A DNA stretch of 64,000 nt, taken from the NCBI GenBank assembly GCA_004292755.1, contig RDXE01000029.1:1-64000 (forward strand). The letters run 5' to 3'. Origin of the DNA: Alphaproteobacteria bacterium. GTDB lineage: Bacteria; Pseudomonadota; Alphaproteobacteria; Elsterales; Elsteraceae. The position numbers were made by a program, and so were the translations under genes. Position 1 is the stretch's first letter. Each line of letters begins with the position of its first letter. A model generated the notes under the pieces. That model saw only the letters and a program-made list of their open reading frames with translations, did no database searches and was not told the DNA's origin. Of this stretch, positions 1-9,817 are shown in pieces.

Positions 1-345
1 CAGGCGGTTCAGTGTGGATTTGCCAGCCAGTGGCGCACAGCGGCCATGGCGAGCCTCCAGACAACCCAGCACCGCGCCGAGCACCGGGTCGCGGCGCAGA
101 TCGCCATGGTCGTGCAGATCTTCGGAGCCCAGCGCCCGTGCAAACACGCGCTGGCCCACCAAGGTGCTGAGATCATGCACCCGATGCCGCGCCGAACGAC
201 CATCGCAGAAACAGGCAGCAAACCGATCGACCAAACCGATTGCCCGATCCGTCGCACCAAGCAGCAGTGCACCAGCATCCGACGTCAGTGCTCCACCACC
301 AAAATCCGCCAGCACATCACGACCGTTGAGGCGTCCAAATCGCAT
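1..345 (-). CDS. IS1380-family transposase, N-terminal fragment (cut by window edge)
   Basis: About 115 residues are visible on the minus strand and the frame is still open at base 1. Recognisable IS1380-type N-terminal stretches are LADFGGGALTSDAGALLL, then a Cys-containing segment RFAACFCDGRSARHR, then LVGQRVFARALGSEDLHDH, and finally LAGKSTLNRL at the very edge. These are conserved in DDE transposases of this family, whose catalytic acidic residues lie further downstream, outside the window. The start is taken at the ATG at 343-345, just before the conserved region. The frame stays open upstream to a possible GTG at 444, so the N-terminus is uncertain. The protein would catalyse cut-and-paste movement of the element. 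Confidence 0.8.
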   Translation of the reverse strand, partial: MRFGRLNGRDVLADFGGGALTSDAGALLLGATDRAIGLVDRFAACFCDGRSARHRVHDLSTLVGQRVFARALGSEDLHDHGDLRRDPVLGAVLGCLEARHGRCAPLAGKSTLNRL

Positions 346-470
346 CCCGTCCGGGCGATACTGTGTCGGCAGCGGGGTGCTCTCCGGCGTCGCGGTAAGA
401 ATTTGTTGGGAAAGACCTTTCCTACGCTTAACGGCCCGATGCACCGACCTCTTGTGAGATAATCGGGCTA
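1..470 (-). mobile_element. IS1380-family insertion sequence, 5' end only
   Basis: The left edge holds the start of a transposase gene of IS1380 type, reading leftward out of the window, plus its upstream end. The outer boundary is placed near 460-470 because the reading frame of the neighbouring lipoprotein gene runs up to this point and stops there, and because the sequence just inside (about 445-470) lies outside the transposase frame. I could not define the terminal inverted repeat or a target duplication, since the other end of the element lies outside the window. Family assignment rests on the encoded protein. Confidence 0.7.
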
Positions 471-728
471 GCAGCGACTGCGCCATGGTTGGTACCAGCG
501 AACGTCACGCTTCTGGCAGTGGCGCTCGCGGTGCCGATGACTGCGGCCAGCGTATGGGTCGTAGCGATAGGCGTTGTTGTGATGCCAAGCGTTGTAGCTC
601 GGCTGACCATAATAGCCCGAGTGGCGATTGGTTTGGGCCGTTACACAGCCGGCCATCAGAGTTGCAAGGGCCATCCCCAGCAGCGGGCGGGTCAGGCGGC
701 GGAGCAGTGCGGGAGCGGTGTATTCCAT
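468..728 (-). CDS. small lipoprotein, probably truncated by the adjacent insertion sequence
   Basis: The 86-residue product begins with a basic and hydrophobic signal segment ending in the lipobox LMAGC, so Cys28 is the likely lipidated residue and the protein should sit in the envelope. The rest is rich in Tyr, His, Asn and Arg and ends RHRERHCQKRDVRWYQPWRSRC, with no recognised domain. The stop codon (TAG, 468-470) falls at the apparent border of the IS1380 element, so the original C-terminus was probably replaced by a few insertion-sequence codons. A hairpin lies directly before the ATG and leaves no room for a normal ribosome-binding site. It may therefore be poorly translated or a decaying gene. 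Confidence 0.55.
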   Translation of the reverse strand: MEYTAPALLRRLTRPLLGMALATLMAGCVTAQTNRHSGYYGQPSYNAWHHNNAYRYDPYAGRSHRHRERHCQKRDVRWYQPWRSRC

Positions 729-760
729 AGCGCCGAGGCTAGCGCAGCCGGATCGGCGCT
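729..760. other. perfect 8-bp inverted repeat abutting the lipoprotein start codon
   Basis: AGCGCCGA at 729-736 is the exact reverse complement of TCGGCGCT at 753-760. An inner GGCT (737-740) can pair with AGCC (746-749), extending the stem. On the minus strand the hairpin ends immediately before the ATG at 728. It has no T-tract, so it is not a classical terminator. It could end transcription weakly for either side or hide the translation start. Confidence 0.5.
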
Positions 761-809
761 GTGAGTAAACTCCCCATGGATTAGTCGTAAGGTTAATGCA
801 GTAGGCCGC

Positions 810-3284
810 TCAAACGTTGGCGGTGACGTGGGTCATAAAGGCGTCGCCGCGCATCGGGCGACCGTATAGCCAGCCCTGGCCATAGCAGCAGCTGTTAAGC
901 GCCAGCCACTCATGCTCATCCTCAGTCTCGACACCTTCGGCGACGCAGCGCAGCTTCATGGATTCCGCCAGTCCGATGATGGTGCGGGTGATCGCCTGGG
1001 TGGAGGTGTCGGTCATCAACGGGCGCACGAAGCTCTGGTCAACCTTCAGCGTGGTCACGGGCATGCGGTGCAGATAGGCGAGAGAGGAGTAGCCAGTGCC
1101 AAAATCATCGATGGCAAGCGCCACCCCCTCATCGCGCAGCGCATTGAGTGTGCGAGTGGCCTCGCGCGTGTCATCCATCAGCACCCGCTCGGTCACCTCA
1201 AACTCCAGGATCGAGGCCGGAATGCCGTAGGTGTGGCACGCAGCGCGCAGCAGCAACGGCAGATTCTGACGCTTGAACTGTGTGGCCGAGATGTTGACCG
1301 CGATGTGCAGCTCCGTCAGGCCGTGCTTGCGCCAGCGTGCCGCCTCTGCACAACTTTTCTGCAGCACAATCGCACCGATCGGCAGAATCAGATTGGACTC
1401 CTCCGCGACCGGCATGAACGAAGCGGGGGAGATAATGCCGTGATCCGGGTGGTTCCACCGCACCAGCGCCTCGGCCCCGATGCAGCGGCGGGTCTTCAAC
1501 TCCACCTTCGGCTGGAACCACACTTCCAACTCACCGCGGTCGATGGCGATGCGCAGGTCGCGCTCCAGCGTGCGCCGCGCCTGAATGGCCGACCACATCG
1601 TCTCGGTATAGCGTTTCATCGGCCAGCCGCGATCACGCCGGGCATGGTCGAGGGCCAGGTCGGCGTTGCGCAACAGGCGCACGGCTGTTGTGCCATCGGC
1701 GGGAAAGCAGGTGAAGCCAATGTGCGGCTCGGCCAAGACCTCGTGCCCGGAGATCGGGAAGGGTTCCGACAGCACTGCCAGCACCCGCTCGCCCAAGGTC
1801 TCGCCAATGATCTCTGAATGGCAGATCCAGGCATACTCACCGGAGCTGAGCCGTCCTTGAACATCACCGGGTGATGCCAGACGGCGCAACCGGTCTGCCA
1901 CTTGCCGCGCCAGCGTCGCCATCTCGGTCTGGCGCAAGTCTTCTTCCAACTGGCGGTTGTTGGCGAAGCTGATCATCATCAGCGTGCCTTCGCGGTTCTC
2001 CGCCAGACGGGTGTCGAGGTCTTCGCGCAGCGCGGTTTCATTCAAAAGGTCGGTGTTCGGATCATAGCGCGCCAGATAGGCATTGCGCGCCTCGGCTGCC
2101 TTGCGGGCCGAGATATCGCGGATCACCGCAGCAAAGCGCCGCCGCTCGTCATACCACACCTCTGACACGGTCACTTCGACCGGGATCGACTCGCCCGTCG
2201 CCGGTTGGCAGCGGGTGTCGAACACACTGCCCCGCACGCCCCTGACCCATTGGTCAGGCCGTCCATCAACATCGGGCAGGAAGCGCTTGATGTTCTCCCC
2301 CACCATCGCCGTTCCGGTCAGTCCCGTCAGGGCTGAGGCTGTGGCATTGCCGGTCTCGATCAAGCCGCGCTCGTCCAGCACTACCACACCATCGGCGAAC
2401 ATGTTCATCAGCGTCCGGAAGCGGTCCTCCCACGACGCCTCGTCGCGCATGCGCAGGCGATACTTTTCCAGCGCGGCCCCGATCCGGGCGCGCAGCAGCA
2501 CTGGATTAAACGGTTTGGTGACATAGTCTTCGGCCCCAAACTCCAGGCACTGCACCACGCGGGACACGTCTGCATCTGCCGAAATCATCACCACGGGGAT
2601 ACGCGACGTTGCCGGACTGGTTTTCAGCCGCAGCAGCACGTCTGAGCCGGACACGCCCGGCATGTCGAGATCCAGCAGCACCAGATCAATGTCACGGATC
2701 GCCATTGCGGCCAGGGCGGTCTCGCCATCAGGTGCGGACAATGCCTTGTGACCGTCGCGCTCGATCCGCCGACTGATCAGCAGGCGGGTATCTTCGTTGT
2801 CATCAACCACGAGAATGGTGGCTGGTTCCTGCTGAACCTGGGGGGTATCGTCCTCGGCCTCGCCTGGCTCAGATTCCAGAACCACGGGATTGGCGAGATG
2901 TTGGTCGATGTCCAACAACAAGGCATTGACCAGATCACAGACCCTGCGGGTTGCGTCCACCAGGACGGGGGGCAGGGCGTCTTCTTCGAGCAGCAATTCC
3001 GAGTAGCCGCGTGCGGCATTCAACGGAGTGCGCAAATCATGACGCAGCGGCGCCATGGCGATCTCCCCCGTCAAGACCGAGGGCATCGCGGCAAGCACAC
3101 GCTCAAACTGGGCGCGGGTGGCGCGGCCGGCGTCGCCAATCCGCGCCGTATCGGCCATGAACTCGCGATTCTCCACCGCCAGCCCACAGGCTTCAACGAC
3201 GCCAGCAGCCTCCGCCAGACGGTCGACCGTTGGCTGCATCTGGCGCCGTGTCTCTTCTACCAGACGATCGACGTGCCGCATCAT
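810..3284 (-). CDS. DHp-like/REC/PAS/degenerate GGDEF/EAL protein, predicted c-di-GMP phosphodiesterase
   Basis: This 824-residue cytoplasmic protein has an unusual order. An N-terminal segment carries a histidine-kinase-type H-box (LRHDLRTPLNAARGYSELL, His near residue 83) but no ATPase domain. A receiver follows (about 157-275; ILVVDDNEDTR, LLDLDMPGVSG, TKPFN), then a PAS domain, then a GGDEF domain whose signature is degraded to SSGEY. The EAL domain (about 570-815) keeps EALVRW, NISATQF, FEVTERVLM, DDFGTGYSS, LKVDQSFV and AEGVET, so it should hydrolyse c-di-GMP. Its ATG overlaps the stop of the upstream receiver gene (ATGA, 3281-3284). The kinase further upstream likely controls it by phosphotransfer. 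Confidence 0.85.
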   Translation of the reverse strand: MMRHVDRLVEETRRQMQPTVDRLAEAAGVVEACGLAVENREFMADTARIGDAGRATRAQFERVLAAMPSVLTGEIAMAPLRHDLRTPLNAARGYSELLLEEDALPPVLVDATRRVCDLVNALLLDIDQHLANPVVLESEPGEAEDDTPQVQQEPATILVVDDNEDTRLLISRRIERDGHKALSAPDGETALAAMAIRDIDLVLLDLDMPGVSGSDVLLRLKTSPATSRIPVVMISADADVSRVVQCLEFGAEDYVTKPFNPVLLRARIGAALEKYRLRMRDEASWEDRFRTLMNMFADGVVVLDERGLIETGNATASALTGLTGTAMVGENIKRFLPDVDGRPDQWVRGVRGSVFDTRCQPATGESIPVEVTVSEVWYDERRRFAAVIRDISARKAAEARNAYLARYDPNTDLLNETALREDLDTRLAENREGTLMMISFANNRQLEEDLRQTEMATLARQVADRLRRLASPGDVQGRLSSGEYAWICHSEIIGETLGERVLAVLSEPFPISGHEVLAEPHIGFTCFPADGTTAVRLLRNADLALDHARRDRGWPMKRYTETMWSAIQARRTLERDLRIAIDRGELEVWFQPKVELKTRRCIGAEALVRWNHPDHGIISPASFMPVAEESNLILPIGAIVLQKSCAEAARWRKHGLTELHIAVNISATQFKRQNLPLLLRAACHTYGIPASILEFEVTERVLMDDTREATRTLNALRDEGVALAIDDFGTGYSSLAYLHRMPVTTLKVDQSFVRPLMTDTSTQAITRTIIGLAESMKLRCVAEGVETEDEHEWLALNSCCYGQGWLYGRPMRGDAFMTHVTANV

Positions 3285-3649
3285 CGGGGAAGCAAGCCGA
3301 GCATCTTGCCGACCAGCCGGTCAAGATCGATTGGCTTGGTGTCGTAGTCATCACACCCAGCATCAAGGGCGCGTTGGCGATCCCCCGCCATCGCATGCGC
3401 GGTTAGGGCGATCACAGGAACCGTTGCCGTCGCCGGGTCGGCCTTCAACCGCCGCGTCGCCTCGTAGCCATCCATGCCGGGCAGCGACAGGTCCATCAGC
3501 ACCAGATCCGGGCGTTCGGCATGAACCATGTCCACGCCTTCCTGCCCATCCTTTGCCAGGGTCACGCGATAGCCGCGCTTGATCAGCCGACGCGAGAGCA
3601 TATCCCGGTTCAGCTCGTTGTCTTCGACAATCAGTATGGTCGCTGTCAT
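3281..3649 (-). CDS. single-domain response regulator (CheY/DivK-like)
   Basis: A 122-residue stand-alone receiver. The acidic pocket is seen in ILIVEDNELNRDMLSRR, the phospho-acceptor in LVLMDLSLPGMDGYEATRRLK, and the conserved Thr/Lys in IALTAHAMAGDR and DTKPIDLD. No output domain is present, so it must act by protein contact or as a shuttle in a phosphorelay. The sequence style (EDNELNRDMLSRRL, LSLPGMDG) resembles DivK-type and hybrid-kinase receivers more than flagellar CheY. It lies between a hybrid kinase gene (9 bp away) and the EAL gene (4-nt overlap), so the three are almost certainly one operon. Confidence 0.85.
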   Translation of the reverse strand: MTATILIVEDNELNRDMLSRRLIKRGYRVTLAKDGQEGVDMVHAERPDLVLMDLSLPGMDGYEATRRLKADPATATVPVIALTAHAMAGDRQRALDAGCDDYDTKPIDLDRLVGKMLGLLPR

Positions 3650-3658
3650 GGCGGTGTT

Positions 3659-5977
3659 CTATGCAGCCTCCGCGCCAAGCTCGGTGGGTCGGACAACGGC
3701 AGCCAACATGTCTGGGGTCAAGTCCCAGCGATCGACCTGTCGTCCGATCCCGCTCGGGATCAGATGTGTGTCTGTTTCTAGGTCAGCCACGACCACCACA
3801 GGAATGGTGGTGGGCTGTCCCGGCCCATGCAGGCTTGCCCAATCCAGTCCGCTGTCGGCTTGAATGGCGCGGATGTCAGCCACAATCGCCGCCGGGGTCA
3901 ACCGATCCAGGATTGCGGCCACCTCGGGCCCTCCAGCGATTGCAAGGGCAGGAATGCCAGAGCGGCGCAGCATCCGCGCCAAGCTTTCGCGATCTTCAAT
4001 CACCGGATCGATCACCACCACGGCATCGCTCACCTCCCGCTGAACAAACAGGCGGGCGAGATGCGCGAGGTCGGTTGGGGTGATCGGCTTGGTCAGGGTT
4101 TCCACAGCCCCCTGCAACAATGCCAAGTCGCGCTGATCGGTTTTGGAGGTCACCACCACTGGAATCGTCCGCAGCACCGGGTCGGCGCGCAGGCGTTGCA
4201 GCACGGTCCAGCCATCCATGTCTGGCAGGACGATATCCAACAAAATGGCCGTCGGCCGCAGACGGCGTGCCATCTCCAAGCCTTCGACCGCAGTATTGGC
4301 TGAGGCGAGATCAAACCCTTCCGGCAACATGGCGCCCAGGCTGGCAGCGGCAGTGGCATCATCATCGATCAGCAGCAGCATTCGGCGCACGGAGATCGAC
4401 GCCGCCGCTGGCACATCGGCGCTGTCATCGCTGGCAGCGGTGGACAGGCGGTTGTCGGTCCGCTGCCCCTCATTCTCCGTGTCTGGGCTACCCGCTGAGA
4501 TTGGCAGATCGTTCGGGATCACCAATGTGAAGGCAGAGCCTTGTCCAGGGCGGCTTTCGACATGGATGCTGCCGCCCAGCATCTCGGCGAAGTTGCGGGT
4601 CAGCGCCAGACCAAGGCCGGTGCCGCCATAGCGCCGACTGGTGGAGCGGTCAGCCTGGGTGAAGGGCTGAAACAGCCGATCCACTTGCTCGCGCGTCATA
4701 CCGATCCCGGTATCGCGCACGACAAATCGCACGGCGCGCTGATCGGCAGCACGGTCCACTGTGATTGTGATTTCACCGTTCTGGGTGAACTTCGCTGCAT
4801 TGCCGATCAAATTGACCAAGCATTGCCGCAAGCGGGTCAAGTCAGTGAACATTGCCCCAAGCGTATGGTCGATCGCGACGATCACCTTGTTGCCATTGCC
4901 CGTGGCGATCGGTGCTGTGACAGACACCGCCTCCTCCACCAACGCGCCGGGGTGCAGCCATTCCGGATACATCTGCATGCGCCCGGCTTCCACTTTGGCG
5001 AGGTCCAGCACGTCATTGATTAAGGTCAACAGGTGGCGGGAGGCGCCAGCAATGCGTTGAATGTCCCCCTGCGCTGGGCTGGTTTCGTCCAAATCCTCCC
5101 GTAGCAACTCGGTATACCCGATGATCGCGTTGAGAGGGGTACGCAACTCATGGCTCATCGCTGCCAAGAATTCAGATTTGGCGCGATTGGCTGCTTCGGC
5201 GCGGGCTTCTTCCGCACGGGCGCGGGTGTAACGCCGTTCGCTTTCCACCAGCGCAGCCTGAGCTTCGTCGCCGCGGCGCAAGGCAGACACCATTCGGTTG
5301 TACGCCTCGATCATCGAGCCGAACTCATCACGCCGATGCCAGACCAGTTGGCGCCAATCCTTGCGCTCAACATCTTCGAAGGCTTGCATCAACAGTGTGA
5401 CGGGCCGGAACACAACTGACCGCAGCACCAAATACAAGGATGTGACCAGCGCGATGAACAGAACAGCTGACGCAAACAAGGAAATCCGCGCCTGCTGGCC
5501 AACGATCTCACGCACGCTGTCGGTTGCGAGGGTAAGCGAGAGAACGCCCAGCGCCTCTTCCCGTAGCGAGCCGCGGTAGACAATCGGTTCCTCGACCGAG
5601 ATGCGCCCGCCCGCTGGTCGATCCGGGCGGGCCGTGTGGTGCAGGATGATACCGTCGGGTGCCAGGATGCTGGCTTCAACAAAGTCAGGGTCTTGTGCCA
5701 GGGCATCCATGGTTGCGCGCGCTTGGCGATCATCCAGGTTCCACATGGGTAGGGCGAGGGCGGCTGCTTGCAGGCGGACTGTGGTTTCGGCGCGGGTTAT
5801 CAACGAGACGCGCTGCGCTTCTTCCGTCACCCAAGTGATGGCGACCATCGCGCCGGCAAGAATGGCAAGGCTGATTGGGATCATGAGAGACAAGATGGAC
5901 GAGGCTAGGCCTTGCCGAATCTCGGCTCGTGCCGCCCGCGGTCCACTTGACTCTCTAAAGCGTGTGGTCCCGCTCAT
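3659..5977 (-). CDS. membrane hybrid histidine kinase with two receiver domains
   Basis: The roughly 772-residue product has two membrane segments (about 28-50 and 165-188) bracketing a periplasmic sensor region, then a HAMP segment, a HisKA domain with [18 protein letters not shown] (His near 275), and an ATPase domain ([25 protein letters not shown]). Two C-terminal receivers follow. The first is intact ([30 protein letters not shown]). The second is divergent ([19 protein letters not shown]) with no clear conserved Lys. ATG 5977 is preferred because it leaves a short cytoplasmic tail before the first membrane helix; a GTG at 6079 in the same frame would overlap the start of divergent mutS. 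It heads the three-gene operon running to 810. Confidence 0.82.
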   Translation of the reverse strand: MSGTTRFRESSGPRAARAEIRQGLASSILSLMIPISLAILAGAMVAITWVTEEAQRVSLITRAETTVRLQAAALALPMWNLDDRQARATMDALAQDPDFVEASILAPDGIILHHTARPDRPAGGRISVEEPIVYRGSLREEALGVLSLTLATDSVREIVGQQARISLFASAVLFIALVTSLYLVLRSVVFRPVTLLMQAFEDVERKDWRQLVWHRRDEFGSMIEAYNRMVSALRRGDEAQAALVESERRYTRARAEEARAEAANRAKSEFLAAMSHELRTPLNAIIGYTELLREDLDETSPAQGDIQRIAGASRHLLTLINDVLDLAKVEAGRMQMYPEWLHPGALVEEAVSVTAPIATGNGNKVIVAIDHTLGAMFTDLTRLRQCLVNLIGNAAKFTQNGEITITVDRAADQRAVRFVVRDTGIGMTREQVDRLFQPFTQADRSTSRRYGGTGLGLALTRNFAEMLGGSIHVESRPGQGSAFTLVIPNDLPISAGSPDTENEGQRTDNRLSTAASDDSADVPAAASISVRRMLLLIDDDATAAASLGAMLPEGFDLASANTAVEGLEMARRLRPTAILLDIVLPDMDGWTVLQRLRADPVLRTIPVVVTSKTDQRDLALLQGAVETLTKPITPTDLAHLARLFVQREVSDAVVVIDPVIEDRESLARMLRRSGIPALAIAGGPEVAAILDRLTPAAIVADIRAIQADSGLDWASLHGPGQPTTIPVVVVADLETDTHLIPSGIGRQVDRWDLTPDMLAAVVRPTELGAEAA

Positions 5978-6094
5978 CCCTGCGCCTGTCAGCGTTTCAA
6001 TAGACGGAAGACCATAGCCGATCAGTGTTACAGGCGAAACCCCATCACGTTGGAACGCTTGAACTGCTGTCTGGATCACCTACTCTCGGCACCG

Positions 6095-8746
6095 ATGTCT
6101 CACCCCCGCGCCGTTGATGACTCTGCCGACTCTGCCGCCGCCATCACGCCAATGATGGCGCAGTATCTGGAAATCAAGGCAGCCCACCCCGATTGCCTGC
6201 TGTTCTATCGGATGGGTGATTTCTACGAGATGTTTTTTGACGATGCCGAGCGTGCAGCCGCTGCCCTCGACATCACCCTCACCCGGCGCGGACGCCACCA
6301 AGGCCAGGACATCCCGATGGCGGGCGTGCCTATTCATGCGGCCGAGGGGTATCTGGCGCGGCTGATCCGGCAGGGGTTCCGGGTTGCCATCTGCGAACAA
6401 GTGGAAGACCCAGCCGAGGCGCGCAAACGCGGCGGCAAGGCACTGGTTCGGCGTGATGTGGTGCGCCTGGTCACGCCCGGCACAGTGTCGGAAGACTCCC
6501 TGTTGGATGCCCGGCGGCACAATCACCTGACCGCCCTTGCCGAAAGCGCCGGGCGCTTGAGCATCGCTGCTGTCGACATGTCCACGGGTGAGTTCCTTGT
6601 GGAAGCCGTGGAAGGGCGCCCTGTTGGCTGGATATCCGCAACCCTGGCACGGCTGGAGCCCGTGGAGTTGCTGCTGCCCGAGCGCCTGATGGCTGCTGCC
6701 GACCTTGCCGAGGTGTGGGCGGACTGGCGTTCGGTGCTGGCACCGCTGCCAACAGCCCGGTTCGATGCCGACAATGCCCGGCGGCGGTTGGAAGCCGTGT
6801 TCGGCCTTGGCCCGCTGGAAGGCCTGGGCCGCGCCGAGACGACGGCTGCCGGGGTGCTGGTCGACTATCTGGACCTCACCCAGAAGGGCAAGCTGCCCCG
6901 TCTGTCCGCCCCCATTGTCCGGTCTGGCGGTGGCGTGATGGGCATCGACGCGGCTACCGCGCGCAACTTGGAATTGACCCGCACCATGGCGGGGGAGCGC
7001 CGCGGCAGTCTGCTGGCCACCGTTGACCGCACCCTCACAGGTGCCGGGGCCCGCTTGCTGACCCGCTGGCTCTCAGCGCCGCTGACCAATGCAGCCGAGA
7101 TCGACCAACGTCTCGACATGGTGGCGACGCTGGTTGGCGATGGCGGGTTGCGCGCCGACTTGCGCCGCGTGTTGAGCGGCAGCCCAGACCTGGAGCGAGC
7201 GCTGGGCCGCCTCTCCCTCGGTCGCGGCGGCCCGCGCGACCTGGCTGCAATCCGCGACGGCATCGCTGTCGGCACCGAGGTTCGCCTGGCTCTTAGCCGC
7301 GGGGAGCAGTTGCCATCAGGGCTGGCCGCGGCCCATCAGCAGCTGGCGCCAGATACCGGGTTGCTCGACCGCCTGACGCGCGCGCTGGCGCCGGACTTGC
7401 CGCTGTTGGCGCGCGATGGTGGCTTCATCCGACCGGGCTATGCCCCTGACCTCGACCACTTGATTGAGGCGCGGGACAATTCCCGCCGCCTGATCGCTGG
7501 TTTGCAGGCCCGCTATGCCCAGGCGACGGGCATTGCGACGCTGAAGATCAAACACAATGCCGTGATCGGTTACTTTATCGAAGTTTCCAGCAGCCACGGC
7601 GACAAGCTGCTGGGCGATCCGGCCTTCATCCATCGCCAAACCATGGCGGGTGCGGTGCGGTTTACCACACCTGATCTGGCGGAGATGGAAACAACCCTGT
7701 CCCGTGCAGGCGATGCAGCCCTGGCGCTGGAGCAGGCGTTGTTCGCTGACCTTGTTGGGGAGGTGATGGCGCGGGCTGACGTGTTGGCGGCGGTCTCGCG
7801 CGGACTGGCGACTGTGGACTGCGCCGCCGCCCTGGCGGAGCGGGCTGTTGAAAGCGGCTGGACCCGGCCCGAGATCAGCACCGACTGTGCCTTTGAGATT
7901 GTCGGCGGTCGCCATCCCGTGGTGGAGGCAGCATTGCCCGATGGCCCCGGCAGCTTTGTTGCCAATGACTGTGCCTTGTCCCCCGACCGGCGGCTCTGGC
8001 TGCTGACGGGGCCGAACATGGCGGGCAAGTCTACCTTCCTGCGTCAGAACGCGTTGATCGCGATCCTGGCGCAGGCGGGCAGTTTTGTTCCAGCCGAACG
8101 GGCGCGCATCGGTGTCGTGGACCAAGTGTTCAGCCGCGTTGGTGCAGCCGATGATCTGGCCCGCGGCCGCTCCACATTTATGGTGGAGATGGTGGAAACC
8201 GCGGCGATCCTGACCCGCGCCACTCCCCGATCACTGGTTATTCTGGATGAGATTGGGCGCGGAACCGCCACGTTCGACGGTCTCTCCATCGCTTGGGCGT
8301 GTGTCGAGCATCTGCATGACGTCAACCGCTGTCGCGGGTTGTTCGCCACCCATTACCATGAGCTGACTGCTCTGGCGGGGCGCCTTGGCAACCTTGCTTG
8401 CCACAGCATGCGGGTGAAGGAGTGGCAGGGGGAGGTGCGCTTTCTGCACCAGATCGGCCCCGGTGCGGCCGATCGCTCCTACGGTATTCACGTGGCCCGG
8501 CTGGCGGGTGTGCCGACTGCTGCCATTCAGCGCGCCGAGCAAGTGCTAAAGGCACTGGAGACGGGCGAGAGCGGCAGTGCTGTCGCCCGTCTGGCGGAGG
8601 ATCTGCCGCTGTTCCAAGTCCGCAGCCCGCCACCACCACCAGCCCCGTCGCCCGTTGAGGCTGCGCTGCGCCAAATCCACCCCGACGACCTAACCCCGCG
8701 TGAGGCCCTGGAGTTGGTCTACCGCCTGACGGCGATGGTGCGGTGA
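6095..8746 (+). CDS. mutS: DNA mismatch repair protein MutS
   Basis: MutS finds mismatches and small loops and recruits MutL in an ATP-dependent way. The 883-residue length is normal. The N-terminal mismatch-binding domain has [11 protein letters not shown], containing the Phe-X-Glu mismatch wedge. The C-terminal ABC-type ATPase has [13 protein letters not shown] (Walker A), [16 protein letters not shown] (Walker B and signature region) and the FATHYHEL switch. I chose ATG 6095 (MSHPRAVDD) because homologues begin close to this point; an in-frame upstream ATG at 6050 would run through the promoter region of the divergent kinase gene. No strong Shine-Dalgarno sequence is visible at either start. 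Confidence 0.97.
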   Translation: MSHPRAVDDSADSAAAITPMMAQYLEIKAAHPDCLLFYRMGDFYEMFFDDAERAAAALDITLTRRGRHQGQDIPMAGVPIHAAEGYLARLIRQGFRVAICEQVEDPAEARKRGGKALVRRDVVRLVTPGTVSEDSLLDARRHNHLTALAESAGRLSIAAVDMSTGEFLVEAVEGRPVGWISATLARLEPVELLLPERLMAAADLAEVWADWRSVLAPLPTARFDADNARRRLEAVFGLGPLEGLGRAETTAAGVLVDYLDLTQKGKLPRLSAPIVRSGGGVMGIDAATARNLELTRTMAGERRGSLLATVDRTLTGAGARLLTRWLSAPLTNAAEIDQRLDMVATLVGDGGLRADLRRVLSGSPDLERALGRLSLGRGGPRDLAAIRDGIAVGTEVRLALSRGEQLPSGLAAAHQQLAPDTGLLDRLTRALAPDLPLLARDGGFIRPGYAPDLDHLIEARDNSRRLIAGLQARYAQATGIATLKIKHNAVIGYFIEVSSSHGDKLLGDPAFIHRQTMAGAVRFTTPDLAEMETTLSRAGDAALALEQALFADLVGEVMARADVLAAVSRGLATVDCAAALAERAVESGWTRPEISTDCAFEIVGGRHPVVEAALPDGPGSFVANDCALSPDRRLWLLTGPNMAGKSTFLRQNALIAILAQAGSFVPAERARIGVVDQVFSRVGAADDLARGRSTFMVEMVETAAILTRATPRSLVILDEIGRGTATFDGLSIAWACVEHLHDVNRCRGLFATHYHELTALAGRLGNLACHSMRVKEWQGEVRFLHQIGPGAADRSYGIHVARLAGVPTAAIQRAEQVLKALETGESGSAVARLAEDLPLFQVRSPPPPPAPSPVEAALRQIHPDDLTPREALELVYRLTAMVR

Positions 8747-8917
8747 CGGGAGCCGGAGCGTCAGTATCGGAGCTGTATCGAGTGCGACTACGCCACGTCC
8801 GAACAGCTTTGGCTGTTTCTGTGCGGCCTGCCTGGTCCCGCCAATGATGCCATCACGCTTAAGCCCGACGCGGACCATCCGGACAGTGGGCGGTGGATGA
8901 TCGTCGGCGAGCGCTGA
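8747..8917 (+). pseudogene. open frame continuing from the mutS stop, no start codon; possible gene remnant
   Basis: After the TGA of mutS the same frame remains open for 56 codons to a TGA at 8915-8917. It reads like protein: ...IECDYATSEQLWLFLCGLPG, then NDAITLKPDADHPDSGRWMI, then VGER. No ATG, GTG or TTG occurs before the Trp-Met near the end, so it cannot be an independent gene as it stands. The SGRW-containing ending resembles the conserved tail of some phage structural proteins, but that is a weak resemblance. It could be a decayed gene fragment or chance. UGA followed by C is a mildly leaky stop, so a readthrough tail on MutS is formally possible. Confidence 0.3.
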
Positions 8918-9817
8918 TCAACGCCCGCACACCCGCGCCAGCAAGTCGGCCAGTTCCGTGGCCGCAGCGTCCGAGATTGGCCAGGCGGCTGGCGGGCGGG
9001 CGGGGCCAACGTCAGTGCCCATCAGGGCGAGGGCGGCTTTGACAATGCTGACATTGGCGCCCGCCATCTCCTGGGCGCGCAAGCGCTCGAAGGCTTCAAT
9101 CGCGGCGATTTCGGCCTCGGCTGCGGGGTAGTCACCCTGGTCGAGGGCGCGCAGCACCGCCATCGAGCGGTCGGGTGCCACGTTGATCAGGCCGCTGGTG
9201 AAGCCGCGCGCGCCAACAGCGTAAAGCGGTGGCGCCCACACCTCGGCCAGTCCGCAAATCCAGGTGACTTGTGGATTGGCCCGGCGAGCAGTGGCGAGTG
9301 CGATGGGATTGGGCACGGCCCACTTCACGCCGATCACACCCGGCACCCGGCAGAGGGCCGCGATCGCAGCCGGGCCGATGCCATCATCGCGCAGGTACAG
9401 CACCACCGGCAGGCCGCCTGCCGCTTCGGCCACCCGCTCCACATAGGCGACGATGCCGCGCGGTGCGCGAAAGGGGTCGGGCGGCTGGTGGATCATGATG
9501 GCATCGCAGCCATCGGCCGCTGCGACACGGGCAAGCTGACAAGCCTCGCCAACGCTCCGGCCTACGCCCGCCGTCACCACCGAGCGGCCCGCCACCAAGT
9601 CCGGCACGGCGGCCTGCATGCGCCGCGCTTCGTCAAAGCTGAGGCTGTAGAACTCCGAGGTGTTGCCATTCACGGTCAAGGCGGCAACACCGGCTGCCGC
9701 CGCGCGCGTGATGATCGGCTGCAGCCGTGTCGGCGCAATCTGATCCTCCCCATCAAAGGGCGTAACCAGAATGCCAGACACCCCCGACAGGGCAGCGATC
9801 ACGCGGTCATGGGTCAT
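8918..9817 (-). CDS. dihydrodipicolinate synthase / N-acetylneuraminate lyase family protein
   Basis: A 299-residue class I aldolase of the DapA superfamily. Family landmarks are the substrate-carboxylate loop VNGNTSEFYSL (equivalent to GTTGE), the Tyr in PVVLYLRDDG and the Schiff-base Lys in GVIGVKWAVPN. The divergence from true DapA and the adjacent GntR gene make a catabolic aldolase or dehydratase acting on a 2-oxo acid more likely than lysine biosynthesis. The start is ATG 9817, which overlaps the 3' end of the GntR gene by 11 nt. The frame is open far upstream, but only as a shadow of that gene. The exact substrate cannot be told from the sequence. Confidence 0.82.
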   Translation of the reverse strand: MTHDRVIAALSGVSGILVTPFDGEDQIAPTRLQPIITRAAAAGVAALTVNGNTSEFYSLSFDEARRMQAAVPDLVAGRSVVTAGVGRSVGEACQLARVAAADGCDAIMIHQPPDPFRAPRGIVAYVERVAEAAGGLPVVLYLRDDGIGPAAIAALCRVPGVIGVKWAVPNPIALATARRANPQVTWICGLAEVWAPPLYAVGARGFTSGLINVAPDRSMAVLRALDQGDYPAAEAEIAAIEAFERLRAQEMAGANVSIVKAALALMGTDVGPARPPAAWPISDAAATELADLLARVCGR

